From positions 1 through 64,000 of the forward strand of contig NZ_JADMOP010000009.1 in assembly GCF_015558785.1 (NCBI RefSeq): a stretch of 64,000 nt of DNA, given 5' to 3'. Below, piece after piece: positions 8,604 through 20,035 of this stretch. This DNA comes from Collinsella aerofaciens. Lineage in GTDB: Bacteria > Actinomycetota > Coriobacteriia > Coriobacteriales > Coriobacteriaceae. Under the pieces are notes generated by a model that saw nothing but the letters and a program-made list of their open reading frames with translations, searched no databases and was not told the origin of the DNA. Every line of letters begins with the position of its first letter. The first letter of the stretch is position 1. A program made the translations under genes and the position numbers.

Positions 8604-9224
8604 CTAATTACTTTGTTGGGGATCCACAATTTGTTGCAAGGTGAACTTGCATTGGGGCGTATCGTCCTCTTCTCGCGTATCGTCAAAATCGAAGACCATG
8701 ATGGCGCAGTTGGGGAGTTTTGCTGGGAGCTCGAAGCCCTCTGGGGCTGCAGCCTTGATGAATTGGCGACTGGCGCTGCCGTGGCTTACTGCTAGGAGGG
8801 TTTCTATGCCCTCGGCGCCCATGATATTGGTGAGGGTGTCTACCATGCGCTCTTGCAGCGCGCGGCTTCCTTCTACTCCGAAGGGGACCAGGTCCTCGCC
8901 CGGATCCCAGACGTCGGTGGGCAGCGCGTCGTGCGGGCCTTCCTCGAAGGTGCCGTAGCAGCGCTCGATGATGCCTTTGCAGGGCTCGGCTGCTGCGTCT
9001 GCGCCGAGGAGTTCGGTTGCGACGAGCTGAGCTGTGTCCATGGCTCGACCCAAAGGCGACGAGACTACTTTGTCGGGGACAACGCCGTGGGCCTTTAGCC
9101 ATGCGGCTGCTGTCTGTGCCTGATGACGGCCCAGATCGGTGAGCGGTGAATCGCAGCGACCCTGGACGAGCTTTTTAACGTTGAATTCTGTCTGGCCGTG
9201 GCGGAGTAGATATAGACGCTTCAT
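8604..9224 (-). CDS. Histidine phosphatase family protein (phosphoglycerate mutase-like)
   Basis: This 206-residue protein of the histidine phosphatase superfamily begins MKRLYLLRHGQTEFN. The RHG motif at 8-10 holds the nucleophilic His, and VSHGSASR near residue 155 holds the second catalytic His. The family includes cofactor-dependent phosphoglycerate mutases and broad small-molecule phosphatases. Length and motif context fit a phosphatase better than a true mutase. AAGGGGAGAGC gives a strong ribosome binding site. It is last in a run of minus-strand genes and is followed by the long hairpin. Confidence 0.85.
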   Translation of the reverse strand: MKRLYLLRHGQTEFNVKKLVQGRCDSPLTDLGRHQAQTAAAWLKAHGVVPDKVVSSPLGRAMDTAQLVATELLGADAAAEPCKGIIERCYGTFEEGPHDALPTDVWDPGEDLVPFGVEGSRALQERMVDTLTNIMGAEGIETLLAVSHGSASRQFIKAAAPEGFELPAKLPNCAIMVFDFDDTREEDDTPQCKFTLQQIVDPQQSN

Positions 9225-9263
9225 GCTCTCCCCTTCTATATAACTAGCTTTATCGGCGCGGCT

Positions 9264-10424
9264 CTACTCGTGGGTATGGCCTACATAGTCTTCGTCGATC
9301 GTGATCTTGGCAATCGACTTGGGATATTCGGATTCGACACGTTTCGCCAGCGCGTGCTTTAAGTCTTCGGCACTCATCTGCAGATCCGAGGGACGCACGC
9401 AGTCAAAGATCACGTTGGTGTGCGTGGGGCCCGGCACACAGCGCAAATCATGAATCGAAAGGCGGCTATCGATCTCTTGAGCCATAGCGTTGATGCGCAA
9501 GCGCATGCTCGCCACCTTTGGATCGTCGGTCACGATGGGGTCGTAGTGAAGTGTGACAATCATGCCGTCTTCGTTCCTAAACGACTGCTCGATGTTATCG
9601 AGCGTGTCGTGACTTTCCAGCGGGCTGGCCTCGGCTGCCATCTCGGCGTGAGCGCTTGCGAACTTCCTGCCCGGGCCGTAGTCGTGAACCATCAAATCGT
9701 GAACTCCCAAAACGCCGGGATAGCTCATGATCTTGTCTCGAATGTGCTTGACCAGCTTAGGATCGGGCGACTGACCCAAAAGCGGGCTCACCGTATCTTG
9801 AATAAGTTCAAAGCCGCTCCAGCCAATATAGGCGCCAACGGCAAGGCCAACCCATGCGTCAAGATTGATGTGCGTCACCTGCGAAACAATTGCACATGCC
9901 AGCACGGCGCCTGTGGCAAGAACATCGTTCTTGGAATCCTGGGCAGTCGCATGCAGTGTCTCGGACTCGATACGGTCGCCGAGCTTTTGGTTGAGCGCCG
10001 CCATCCACAGCTTAACAACCATCGAAAGCGCCAGGACTGCCACCAGGGCAAGCGAGAACTCGACAGGTTCGGGGTGGATGATACGCTCAAACGAGGACTT
10101 CACCAGTTCAAGGCCAATGAGAAGCACGAGCGCCGCCACGACAAGACCCGAGAGGTACTCGTAGCGACCATGGCCGTATGGATGCTCGGGGTCGGCGGGC
10201 TTGCTCGCCAGCTTAAAGCCCAGCACGCTCACGATATTCGAGCTGGCATCGGACAGGTTGTTCATGGCATCCGCCACAATCGAAACCGATCCCGAAACCA
10301 CACCGATTGCGCCCTTCGCAGCACAAAGCGCCACATTGGCGACAATACACACCATGCCCGCTAACGTGCCCACACGCGCACGATCGCCCTGCGCGCGCTT
10401 AACTATCCACTCGACCATCTGCAT
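9264..10424 (-). CDS. Cation diffusion facilitator family transporter
   Basis: This 386-residue CDF antiporter exports divalent metal ions such as Zn, Mn or Fe in exchange for protons. Six membrane segments occupy about residues 18-215. The family metal-site region appears as DAMNNLSDASSNIVS, with the signature HPYGHGRYEYLSGL after it. The cytoplasmic dimerisation domain (about 220-300) is followed by about 80 further residues, longer than the short family members. The metal specificity cannot be assigned. Confidence 0.88.
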   Translation of the reverse strand: MQMVEWIVKRAQGDRARVGTLAGMVCIVANVALCAAKGAIGVVSGSVSIVADAMNNLSDASSNIVSVLGFKLASKPADPEHPYGHGRYEYLSGLVVAALVLLIGLELVKSSFERIIHPEPVEFSLALVAVLALSMVVKLWMAALNQKLGDRIESETLHATAQDSKNDVLATGAVLACAIVSQVTHINLDAWVGLAVGAYIGWSGFELIQDTVSPLLGQSPDPKLVKHIRDKIMSYPGVLGVHDLMVHDYGPGRKFASAHAEMAAEASPLESHDTLDNIEQSFRNEDGMIVTLHYDPIVTDDPKVASMRLRINAMAQEIDSRLSIHDLRCVPGPTHTNVIFDCVRPSDLQMSAEDLKHALAKRVESEYPKSIAKITIDEDYVGHTHE

Positions 10425-10498
10425 CCGCCCCCACGGTACTACCTATATATCTATTGCTCAAACGGATTGTAGTGTAGCCACTTTGTCTCCCAGATACA

Positions 10499-10533
10499 AA
10501 GAGGCCGCAGCCCGCACGGGCCACGGCCTTGGA
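10499..10533 (-). terminator. Intrinsic terminator after PTS EIIC
   Basis: On the minus strand AGGCCGTGGCCCG pairs imperfectly with CGGGCTGCGGCCT, followed by CTTTGT. It would end the fab-acc-EIIC transcript. Confidence 0.6.
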
Positions 10534-10568
10534 GCATGACAAAAGAATCGTCCTTTTGTCGCACAGGT

Positions 10569-11783
10569 TTATGCGCTTACTTCAGCAGCGCTCGCCACTG
10601 TTTCGGGTGAATCGGCCCCGTCTTCTGCCGCCTGTCCCTGCGCCGGCACCACGCCAAAGCAGTAGCTCAGCGCCGCAGACACCGCAAATGCCACACCGCC
10701 GGCAACGCAGCACCACAGCAGGTTCGAGATGCCGCCCGTGGCAAAGCCAATGACCATAAGGACATTCGTCATGCCGATGGTATAGGCCGTAACGTGGCCC
10801 ACGGCCGCAACAAGGCCTCCGACGGCGCCGCCAATGGCCATGTACGTCAGGCACCTGCCATATTTAAAGCCGCAACCGTACAGCGCCGGCTCGCTTACGC
10901 CGCCAAGAATACCCGAGATTGAATAGCCCAGCATGAGTGCCTTCTCGTCCTTATCCGCAACGCGGAGCGACGCGCCAAAGGGCATGCCCCAAACGGCGAA
11001 CGTCGCCATCGTCGCGGCGATCAGGATGCACGAATCCGTTCCCACACTCATAAACTGAGCATAGGCAAGCGATAGGACAACGTTGCTGACGCCTGCAATC
11101 TTAAGAAACTCCCAACCCGCGGCAAGCCCCATGAGCGTGAGCAGCGACACGATGCCACCGGAATTGCCAAGCATAAACATAAGCTGGCCCAACAGCATGC
11201 CCAGATAGCTGCCCGCCGGCGCCGTAATGCACAGCGAAACCGGAACCATGACAAGCATGGTTGCAAACGGAACGAACGAAAACGCCACGGCCTTAGGGAT
11301 AACGCGCTTAAAGAAACACTCCACTCGCCATAGCACGGGCACCGAGATGAGAACCGGAATAACAGTCGTCGTGTAATCGTTGACCGGCGCGGGAAGCAGA
11401 CCATACACGGAAGTCATCGATGCCCCCGTCGTCGATGCGGCATCGACGAGCTTGAGCAGATCGGGCGCAATCAATACGCCGCCCAGCATCATACCCAGCT
11501 GCTCCGAGCAACCGAGCTGGCGGGCGGCCGCCCAACCAAGATAGATGGGCAAAAAGTAGTAGCCGGCGTTATAGAGCCAACTGTAGAACAGGCGATAGAT
11601 TTCGGAATCGGCAGACCACAGGCCCAGCATGCCTTCGCCCATAATGACGGCGACGGTGCGGAACAACGCCGCGCAGACAATAAACGGCAACGCCGACATC
11701 ATGCTTTTGGACAGATAGTCCACCACGGCCATGGCGTTTGATGAAACCGTCGTTGCAAACGTGGTGTTAGAAACTTGTGACAT
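10569..11783 (-). CDS. Stand-alone PTS EIIC, glucoside type
   Basis: This 404-residue polytopic protein belongs to the glucose/glucoside EIIC family. The signature GGVSEPALYGCGFKYGR (about residues 285-301) is the substrate-site GxxEPALYG motif. There are about ten hydrophobic segments. No IIB or IIA domain is attached, and none lies beside it, so it would need partners encoded elsewhere, such as the EIIA at 53201. The start at 11783 (MSQVSNTTF) has AAAGG upstream. It lies 40 bp after accDA, an odd place for a sugar permease. The substrate is unknown. Confidence 0.75.
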   Translation of the reverse strand: MSQVSNTTFATTVSSNAMAVVDYLSKSMMSALPFIVCAALFRTVAVIMGEGMLGLWSADSEIYRLFYSWLYNAGYYFLPIYLGWAAARQLGCSEQLGMMLGGVLIAPDLLKLVDAASTTGASMTSVYGLLPAPVNDYTTTVIPVLISVPVLWRVECFFKRVIPKAVAFSFVPFATMLVMVPVSLCITAPAGSYLGMLLGQLMFMLGNSGGIVSLLTLMGLAAGWEFLKIAGVSNVVLSLAYAQFMSVGTDSCILIAATMATFAVWGMPFGASLRVADKDEKALMLGYSISGILGGVSEPALYGCGFKYGRCLTYMAIGGAVGGLVAAVGHVTAYTIGMTNVLMVIGFATGGISNLLWCCVAGGVAFAVSAALSYCFGVVPAQGQAAEDGADSPETVASAAEVSA

Positions 11784-11823
11784 GGAACGCCTTTCCCAAT
11801 GTGACATGCGGGCTGCCCCTTTG

Positions 11824-13534
11824 TCACATCGTGCGGTACTGACCGATTGCGCGGTACTTTTCGTAGCGGAGGTTTGTGAGGGTCGCGTCGTCGAGCTGCC
11901 CAAGCGCATCGAAGGCATCAAATGCCGAGGACATGACGGCACCGGCGATCTCCTCATGCGACAGGCCCTTATCGTCAACAATGCCGTCAATGATGCCGAG
12001 CGCCAGCAGATCGGGGGCCGTGAGCTTAAGCGCCTCGGCGGCCTCATTCGCGCGCTCGGTATCCTTCCACAGGATCGACGCACAGGCCTCGGGGCTCACG
12101 ACCGAATAGGCCGAGCTCGAGAGCATCAGGATGCGGTCGGCCACGGACAGCGCCAGCGCGCCACCAGAGCCGCCCTCGCCTGTCACCACCGAGACAATCG
12201 GCGTCTTAAGGCCGCTCATCTCCATGAGGTTCTGAGCAATCGCCTCACCCTGGCCGCGTTCCTCGGCACCGATGCCGCAAAACGCGCCCGAAGTATCGAC
12301 CAGGCACAGAACCGGTCGACCAAACTTTTCGGCCTGGCGCATCAGGCGACGCGCTTTGCGGTAGCCCTCGGGATGTGCCATACCAAAGTTGCGACGCATG
12401 CGCTCTTTGGTCGTGGTGCCGCGCTCGATGGCGATGACCGTTACGGGGCGTCCGTCTTTCCAGCCAATGCCAGCCACCACAGCAGCGTCGTCGCCAAAGT
12501 AGCGGTCGCCGTGCAGCTCCACAAATCCATCCAGGCCCAGCGAGATCATCTCGCCTGCCGTGGCGCGATCTGCCGAGCGGGTCTGTTTGACAATCTCGAG
12601 CGCGGTTTTTGGTGCGGCCGAGCGCTTGAACAAGTGTCCCAGCTTTTTGCCGCGGCGACCCGTATGCACGATCTCATGCGGTGCCCCCAGGCCGGGCGCG
12701 TGCCCTTCGTGCAGCGCCAGCAGCTCGCCTACCGTGAGCGCAATCTCGCCACGCGGAACAACGGCATCGCAAAAGCCGTGCTCCAGCAAAAACTCGGAGC
12801 GCTGGAATCCCTTGGGCAGGCGCTTGTGCATGTTCTGCTCGATCACGCGCGGGCCGGCAAATGCCGTCAGGGCATCGGGCTCGGCCAGGATAATATCGCC
12901 CTCCATGGCAAAGCTCGCGGTTACGCCTCCGGTCGTGGGGTCAGTGAGCACCGTGATATACAGGCCGCCCGCCTCGCTATGGCGCCTAACCGCCGCAGAG
13001 ATTTTGGCCATCTGCATGAGCGAGGTCACGCCCTCCTGCATGCGGGCGCCACCCGATACGGTAAAGCCAACGACCGGCAGTCCCAGCTCGGTCGCACGCT
13101 CAAATGTGCGGCAGATCTTCTCGCCCACCACGGAACCCATCGAGCCCATCATAAAGTTGGCGTCCATAAAGAAGAGCGCCGTATCGCAACCGCAGATTTT
13201 GCCCTTGCCGCACACAACGGCATCGCGCTCGCCCGAACGTTCGCTCACGCTCTTGAGCTTGTCGGCATAGCCGGGAAACGAAAGGAAGTCCTCCGGCGCC
13301 AGACTGGCATCCCATTCCTCAAACGTGCCCTCGTCAATCGTCATGCGCATGCGGTCGCGCCCGCTCACGCGAAAGTGTTTGCCGCAACGAGGGCAGACCT
13401 CGAGGTTGTCGTGCAGGCGCGCCTCATCGATCACGCGGCGGCACTCCGGGCACTTGATAAACACGTGGCGCGCGGGAAACTCGGCGCACGATTCGGTCAT
13501 CGGTCCCTCGAGGACGTTGACCGTCTTCGCTTTT

Positions 13535-13548
<14 letters not shown>
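11824..13548 (-). CDS. accDA: Fused acetyl-CoA carboxylase carboxyltransferase, beta-alpha
   Basis: A 574-residue single chain carries both carboxyltransferase subunits. The N-terminal half is AccD with its zinc finger (C33, C36, C52, C55) and the carboxyltransferase fold. From about residue 285 (PHEIVHTGRRGKKLGHL) it continues as AccA with the GGSGGALAL oxyanion region. It moves the carboxyl group from carboxybiotin on AccB to acetyl-CoA, making malonyl-CoA. The start overlaps the accC stop by 14 bp, so the genes are translationally coupled. Confidence 0.94.
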
Positions 13549-14878
<1,330 letters not shown>

Positions 14879-14888
14879 GAAGCCTTCC

Positions 14889-15311
14889 TTAACTTTCGTG
14901 CATGAGTGCAAAAGACATATCGGCGCGGCAGCAAACCTCACCGTTGACGCTCGCAGTACCCGTCGCAAAGCGGAACGGCCCGCGCGCACGCGTGATGGTG
15001 CACACCAGATCAACCGTGTCGCCCGGGCGCACCGGACGCTTAAAGCGCACCTTGTCCAGACTCGTGTAGAACGGCGTCGCGCCGCGCGCTTCCTCATCGC
15101 CCATCAGCAGCACGCAACAGTTTTGGGCGAGCATCTCGCACTGAATCACGCCGGGGACCACCGGGTTTCCCGGAAAATGCCCCTGCAAAAAGTACTCGTC
15201 ACCCGTAATCGTGATCTTGCCGTGGGCCTCGTCGCCCACCAGCTCGGCTTCGTCGAGCAAAAGCATCGGCTCGCGATGCGGCAACAGCTTCTTGAGCTCT
15301 TCTTTGTTCAT
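14889..15311 (-). CDS. fabZ: 3-hydroxyacyl-ACP dehydratase FabZ
   Basis: This 140-residue hot-dog-fold dehydratase converts 3-hydroxyacyl-ACP to trans-2-enoyl-ACP. The motif GHFPGNPVVPGVIQCEMLAQ holds the catalytic His and Glu. ATG at 15311 with AGGTGA upstream is preferred; a GTG at 15320 is also in frame. No separate FabA or unsaturation gene is in the cluster. Confidence 0.93.
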   Translation of the reverse strand: MNKEELKKLLPHREPMLLLDEAELVGDEAHGKITITGDEYFLQGHFPGNPVVPGVIQCEMLAQNCCVLLMGDEEARGATPFYTSLDKVRFKRPVRPGDTVDLVCTITRARGPFRFATGTASVNGEVCCRADMSFALMHES

Positions 15312-15320
15312 GGATATCAC

Positions 15321-15794
15321 CTATCCGATTCTCATGAGGCAGCTGCCAAACTCCACGAGGTCGCCGTCGGCCACGCAGATCTCGAGCACCTCGCCGTCTG
15401 CCTCGGCCGTCACCTCGTTGAGAACCTTCATGGCCTCGATGATGCAGAGGGTCTCGCCGGCCTTGACCTTAGAGCCCACGTGCACAAACGGCTCGTCGCC
15501 CGGCGCCGGGGCAGCATAGAAAACACCGACCATGGGAGCGGTCACCTCGGTGCCCTTGGGCTCCGGTGCGGCGGCAGGTGTCTGCGCGGCGGGCTCCGGT
15601 GCGGCAGGCGCGACTGTGGGAGCTGCAACTGGAGCGGCCATAGCGCTCGGCATGGGCATGGGCACGGCAACCGGCTGTGCGGCGCTCGCGCGCTCGAGTT
15701 CGACCGCGGTGCCATCGGGCTCCTCAACGCGTACGCGCGTGAGGCCGCGGTCCTCCATAACATCGGCTATCTCGGCAAGTCTTTTGGAATCCAT
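15321..15794 (-). CDS. accB: Biotin carboxyl carrier protein of acetyl-CoA carboxylase
   Basis: This 157-residue BCCP has an N-terminal helical part, a Pro/Ala-rich linker (about 35-80) and a C-terminal biotinyl domain with EAMK at 120-123. K123 is the biotinylated lysine. It shuttles biotin between AccC and AccDA. The ligase that modifies it is probably BirA at 21172. It lies three bases after fabF. Confidence 0.95.
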   Translation of the reverse strand: MDSKRLAEIADVMEDRGLTRVRVEEPDGTAVELERASAAQPVAVPMPMPSAMAAPVAAPTVAPAAPEPAAQTPAAAPEPKGTEVTAPMVGVFYAAPAPGDEPFVHVGSKVKAGETLCIIEAMKVLNEVTAEADGEVLEICVADGDLVEFGSCLMRIG

Positions 15795-15797
15795 GCT

Positions 15798-17045
15798 CTA
15801 GCTCCTCGTATATCTACGCAGCGCGATGGCGGCGTTGTGCCCGCCAAAGCCTAGGTTGGTCGAAAGCGCCCAGGTAAGGTCGGCGCGAACTGCGCGATTG
15901 GGCGTGTAGTCAAGATCGCAGGCGGGATCGGGCGTGCGGTAGTTAATGGTCGGCGGCACCACGCCCTGCTCGAGCGCCATGGCGCAGGCCATGACCTCGA
16001 TGGCGCCCGTGGCACCGATCATGTGGCCGGTCATCGACTTAGTCGACGAGACGTGCGCGGCGCGCGCCGCGTCCTCGCCGAGCGCACGCTTAATGCCCGC
16101 CGTCTCGGACGAATCGTTGAGCTTGGTCGATGTGCCGTGGGCATTGATGTAGAGACCCTCGGATGGCTTGACGTCGCCCTCGGTCACCGCCAGCGATATC
16201 GCGCGGGCAATGCCGGCAGCCTCGGGATCAGGGCTCGTGATGTGATAGGCATCATCGGTGTTGCCGTAGCCCACGACCTCGGCATAAATGTGCGCACCGC
16301 GCGTCTGCGCATGTTCCATGCTCTCGAGCACGAGCACGCAGGCGCCCTCGCCCATCACAAAGCCGTCGCGGTCTGCATCGAACGGACGGCAGGCCGTCGC
16401 GGGATCGGGGTTGGTGGTCAATGCGCGGCAGGACGTAAAGCCCGCAACGGCATCGGGGATAATTGCAGCCTCGGCGCCGCCCGCGAGGATCGCGTCGGCA
16501 TAGCCGTGCTTGATGGCGCGGAACGCCTCGCCCACCGCATGGGCCGAGGTGGCGCACGCGGTCACCACGGGCAGGGTCGGCCCCTTTGCTTTGTGACGGA
16601 TTGCGATGTTGCCCGATGCCATGTTGGGGATCATCATCGCGATCATGTAAGGCGATGCGCGGCGGGGCCCACGGTCGGCAATCGTATGGACGTTATCGAC
16701 GAGCGTCGTCATGCCGCCCACGCCCGAGCCCACGTAGACGCCCAGGCGCTCGCGATCGATGGCGCCTTCGACATCAAAGCCCGCATCGTGCATTGCCTCG
16801 TCCGAAGCCGCCATCGCAAACTGAACGCAGGGGTCCAGATGCTTGGCGTCACGCTTGCCAAAGTACTCGTTGCCGTCAAAGCCCTTGACCTCGGCCGCCA
16901 CCTTGACGGCAAATGCATCGGTATCGAAGTGCGTAATCGGGCCGATGCCGCACGTGCCAGCGCACATTGCCGCCCAGGTGGCAAGCGCGGTGTTGCCGAG
17001 CGGCGATACGGCACCTATGCCGGTGATTGCAACTCTCTGTTCCAT
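15798..17045 (-). CDS. fabF: 3-oxoacyl-ACP synthase II
   Basis: This 415-residue elongating condensing enzyme has the Cys-His-His triad visible in VTACATSAHAVGEAF, NAHGTSTKLND and STKSMTGHMIGATG. It condenses malonyl-ACP with acyl-ACP. The start at 17045 (MEQRVAITGIG) is six bases after GAGGAG. Upstream in-frame ATGs at 17048 and 17063 are less well placed. Confidence 0.95.
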   Translation of the reverse strand: MEQRVAITGIGAVSPLGNTALATWAAMCAGTCGIGPITHFDTDAFAVKVAAEVKGFDGNEYFGKRDAKHLDPCVQFAMAASDEAMHDAGFDVEGAIDRERLGVYVGSGVGGMTTLVDNVHTIADRGPRRASPYMIAMMIPNMASGNIAIRHKAKGPTLPVVTACATSAHAVGEAFRAIKHGYADAILAGGAEAAIIPDAVAGFTSCRALTTNPDPATACRPFDADRDGFVMGEGACVLVLESMEHAQTRGAHIYAEVVGYGNTDDAYHITSPDPEAAGIARAISLAVTEGDVKPSEGLYINAHGTSTKLNDSSETAGIKRALGEDAARAAHVSSTKSMTGHMIGATGAIEVMACAMALEQGVVPPTINYRTPDPACDLDYTPNRAVRADLTWALSTNLGFGGHNAAIALRRYTRS

Positions 17046-17084
17046 CATGGTCTCCTCATCCAAGCCGTTCTTCGGCCCTGATTT

Positions 17085-17858
17085 CTACATCGCCATTCCG
17101 CCGTCAACGCGTACAACCTCGCCCGTAATGTAGGAAGCCGCATCGCTCGCCAAAAAGCGCACCACGCCGGCCACTTCCTCGGGGCGCGCCATGCGCTTAA
17201 GGGGAATCTGCTCCTCGGTTGCCGCACGAACCTTTTCCGAAAGCTTTGCCGTCATATCTGTCTCGACAAACCCGGGGGCGACCGCGTTCACTCGTACACC
17301 GCGGGGCGCAAGCTCGCGCGCCACCGCCTTGGTCAGGCCGATCAGGCCCGCCTTGGAGGCAGCGTAGTTGGCCTGCCCGGCATTGCCCATCAGGCCCACA
17401 ACCGAGCTCATGTTGACGACGCAGCCGCCGCGCTGGCGCATAAAGGTCTTGGTGAGCGCGCGCGTCGTGTTAAACGTTCCTTTAAGGTTGACATCGAGCA
17501 CGCGATCGAAGGCGTCATCGCCCATGCGCATGAGCAGGCCATCGCGGGTGATGCCAGCGTTGTTGACGAGCGCCCAAATGGAGTCAAAGTCGTTGAGGAC
17601 CGCTTCCACGCACGCGTTGACGGCAGCGGGGTCGGCCACGTCGCATTGATATGAGCGCGCCGTGGCGCCAGCCGCCTCGCAGGCGTCGCACGTCTCGCGC
17701 GCCGCATCGACGCTGCCGGCATAGACGACGGCGATATCGTAGCCATCCTCCGCCAGACCGATAGCGCAGGCGCGGCCGATACCCCGCGAGCCGCCCGTGA
17801 CCAGTGCCACGCGACGTGAGTCGTTGCGCTCGAGCGCGCCATTGTTCAAGTTGCCCAT
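17085..17858 (-). CDS. fabG: 3-oxoacyl-ACP reductase
   Basis: This 257-residue short-chain dehydrogenase reduces 3-oxoacyl-ACP with NADPH. The Rossmann motif TGGSRGIGRA (about 21-30) and the catalytic Ser, Tyr and Lys (NMSSVVGLMGNAGQANYAASK) are present. It ends DGGMAM as usual. About 12 extra residues precede the core. It sits between fabD and fabF. Confidence 0.95.
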   Translation of the reverse strand: MGNLNNGALERNDSRRVALVTGGSRGIGRACAIGLAEDGYDIAVVYAGSVDAARETCDACEAAGATARSYQCDVADPAAVNACVEAVLNDFDSIWALVNNAGITRDGLLMRMGDDAFDRVLDVNLKGTFNTTRALTKTFMRQRGGCVVNMSSVVGLMGNAGQANYAASKAGLIGLTKAVARELAPRGVRVNAVAPGFVETDMTAKLSEKVRAATEEQIPLKRMARPEEVAGVVRFLASDAASYITGEVVRVDGGMAM

Positions 17859-17888
17859 GTCATTCCTTTCGGGTTACAGCCCTGTGGA

Positions 17889-18821
17889 CTATGCGAGCTC
17901 GTCGGCAATAGCTGCGACCTGCTCGGCCGTCTCGCACGAATACACACGAACGTCGCTCAGCGTACGCTTGACCAGGCCGGACAGCGTTTTGCCGGGGCCG
18001 ACCTCAATAAATGTGTCGATGCCTTGATCCTGCAGAGCATGCAGCGTATCGACCCAGCGTACGGCATGGCTCACCTGATTGGCCAAGACATCCGATGCCG
18101 TCTGGGGATCCGCCGGATAGGGCGCCGCTGTCATATTTGCCAAAACAGGAATGAGCAACGGGGACGGCGCGTGACCGGCCTCAATATATGCGGCAAGGCC
18201 ACAGGTCGCCTCGGCCATATAGGGGCTATGAAATGCACCCGACACCGCGACCTTCATGGCGCGGCCGCCAGCCTCTTTTACTAGGACGTCGAGCTCCTGC
18301 AGCGCCTCGGGCGCTCCGGCCACAACCGTCTGCTGTGGGCTGTTGTAGTTGACTGGCCAGCAGTCCTCGCCGGCCTGTTTTGCCAGGCCCTCGACTTGCG
18401 CCGCATCGAGCTTGATGACGGCGCGCATGCCGCCCGGATGGCGCTCGGCAGCCGCGGCCATCAGCGCCGCGCGCTCGCACACGAGCTCAAAGCCCGCTCG
18501 CGTATCGAACGCCCCCGCAAAGGTGAGCGCGGCGACCTCGCCCAGCGAGAATCCCGCACAGGCGGCAGGTACCACGCCGCGCTCACGCAGGGCGGCAGCC
18601 GCTGCCAGGTCGTGCACGAACACGCAAGGCTGCGTGTTCTCGGTCTGCGAGAGCTCCTCCTTGGAGGCGCTCCGGCACTGCTCGCTCGTCCCCGGGCGCA
18701 CCTCATCGGCAATGGCGAACACCTCGGCAGCCGCCGGCGATGTCTCGATCAAGTCGACGCCCATCGCGGGGTGCTGGGCACCCTGGCCGGCAAACAAAAA
18801 CGCTACGCCACCCATGCGCAC
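17889..18821 (-). CDS. fabD: Malonyl-CoA:ACP transacylase
   Basis: This 310-residue FabD loads malonyl groups onto ACP. It shows FAGQGAQ near the N-terminus, the nucleophile in AGFSLGEVAAL and the catalytic His in SGAFHSPYM. Its start lies inside the 3' end of fabK (19-bp overlap from 18821, or 13 bp if the second Met at 18815 is used), so it is translationally coupled. Confidence 0.95.
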   Translation of the reverse strand: MRMGGVAFLFAGQGAQHPAMGVDLIETSPAAAEVFAIADEVRPGTSEQCRSASKEELSQTENTQPCVFVHDLAAAAALRERGVVPAACAGFSLGEVAALTFAGAFDTRAGFELVCERAALMAAAAERHPGGMRAVIKLDAAQVEGLAKQAGEDCWPVNYNSPQQTVVAGAPEALQELDVLVKEAGGRAMKVAVSGAFHSPYMAEATCGLAAYIEAGHAPSPLLIPVLANMTAAPYPADPQTASDVLANQVSHAVRWVDTLHALQDQGIDTFIEVGPGKTLSGLVKRTLSDVRVYSCETAEQVAAIADELA

Positions 18822-19747
18822 GCACCCTTCAGGACGTGCTCGGCGCCATCGACCAGGTCGTCAACGATTTCGCGTGCGCTCTGGCGCTCGTTGACCATGC
18901 CGGCAATCTGTCCACACAAAAACGAACCCTCTTCGTAGTTGCCGTCCTTGGCGGCCTTACGCAGCGCACCGGTTCCCATAGCACCGAGCTCCTCGGCACT
19001 CGCGCCGGAACCCTCGCTCTTGGCATAGGCGTTGGTGAAGGGGCTCTTGAGGGCGCGCACTGGATGTCCCGTCGAGCGACCGGTCGCACGCGTCGAAGTG
19101 TCGTTGGCCTTCAGGACCATCTCTTTGTACTGCTCCGAGACGGTGCACTCGTCTGCGACCAGAAAGCGCGTACCCACTTGCACGCCTTCGGCGCCCAGCA
19201 TAAAGGCGGCCGCCACGCCGCGGCCGTCGGCAATACCGCCGGCGGCCACAACGGGAATGTCGACCGCATCGACGACCTGCGGCACCAGTGCCATCGTCGA
19301 GGTCTCGCCAATATGGCCGCCCGATTCGGTACCCTCGGCAACAACCGCCGTGGCCCCGCGACGCGCCACGAGACGCGCCAGCGCCACCGAGGCAACGACC
19401 GGGATGACCTTGATGCCCGCCTCGTTCCACGCCTTCATGTACTTGGCGGGATTGCCGGCGCCCGTCACGACGACCGGCACTCGCTCGTCAATCACGACCT
19501 GCGCGACCTCGTCGGCAAACGGGCTCATGAGCATGACGTTGACGCCAAAGGGCTTATCCGTCTTGGCGCGCAGCTCATGAATCTGGTCGCGAAGCCAGTT
19601 GGCGTCGGCGTTCATGGCCGCGATGATGCCTAAGCCACCCGCCTCGGACACTGCGGACGCCAGCGAGGCATCGGCAATCCAGGCCATACCGCCCTGGAAC
19701 ACGGGCTTTTCGATGCCGAGCAGATCGCAGAGAGGAGTCTTGAGCAT
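18803..19747 (-). CDS. fabK: Enoyl-ACP reductase II, FMN-dependent
   Basis: This 314-residue TIM-barrel flavoprotein of the nitronate monooxygenase/FabK family begins MLKTPLCDLLGIEKPVFQGG. Phosphate-binding loops are visible in AEGTESGGHIGE and in VAAGGIADGRG followed by GAEGVQVGTRFL. In this operon setting it is the enoyl-ACP reductase of the cycle. FabK enzymes are insensitive to triclosan, unlike FabI. No fabI, fabL or fabV is seen nearby. Confidence 0.92.
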   Translation of the reverse strand: MLKTPLCDLLGIEKPVFQGGMAWIADASLASAVSEAGGLGIIAAMNADANWLRDQIHELRAKTDKPFGVNVMLMSPFADEVAQVVIDERVPVVVTGAGNPAKYMKAWNEAGIKVIPVVASVALARLVARRGATAVVAEGTESGGHIGETSTMALVPQVVDAVDIPVVAAGGIADGRGVAAAFMLGAEGVQVGTRFLVADECTVSEQYKEMVLKANDTSTRATGRSTGHPVRALKSPFTNAYAKSEGSGASAEELGAMGTGALRKAAKDGNYEEGSFLCGQIAGMVNERQSAREIVDDLVDGAEHVLKGACAWVA

Positions 19748-19749
19748 CT

Positions 19750-19986
19750 CTACTTCTCCAATGCCGCCTCGACCGTATCGGCGAACTCGCCGACCGTCTT
19801 GGGGTTCTCCTCGGTATCGAGCTGGATGCCAAACTCGTCCTCGACGGCGACGAGGATCTCGACGGTGCCCAGGCTGTCGAGACCAATCTCCTCGAGCGTG
19901 GACTCGGGCTTCATCTCGACATCGTCAAGACCGGCGGTCTCGCGGATAACGTCGCAAACGCGCTCGAAGGTCTTCTGATCTGCCAT
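19750..19986 (-). CDS. acpP: Acyl carrier protein
   Basis: This is a 78-residue acidic ACP. The phosphopantetheine attachment site is Ser38 in IGLDSLGTVEI. It carries the growing acyl chain between the Fab enzymes. It is two bases ahead of fabK and 49 bp after fabH. Confidence 0.95.
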   Translation of the reverse strand: MADQKTFERVCDVIRETAGLDDVEMKPESTLEEIGLDSLGTVEILVAVEDEFGIQLDTEENPKTVGEFADTVEAALEK

Positions 19987-20035
19987 GGTAGTTCTCCTTT
20001 GTTTGTGCCCTAGGGGCGTTTTTTCCTATGTGCAA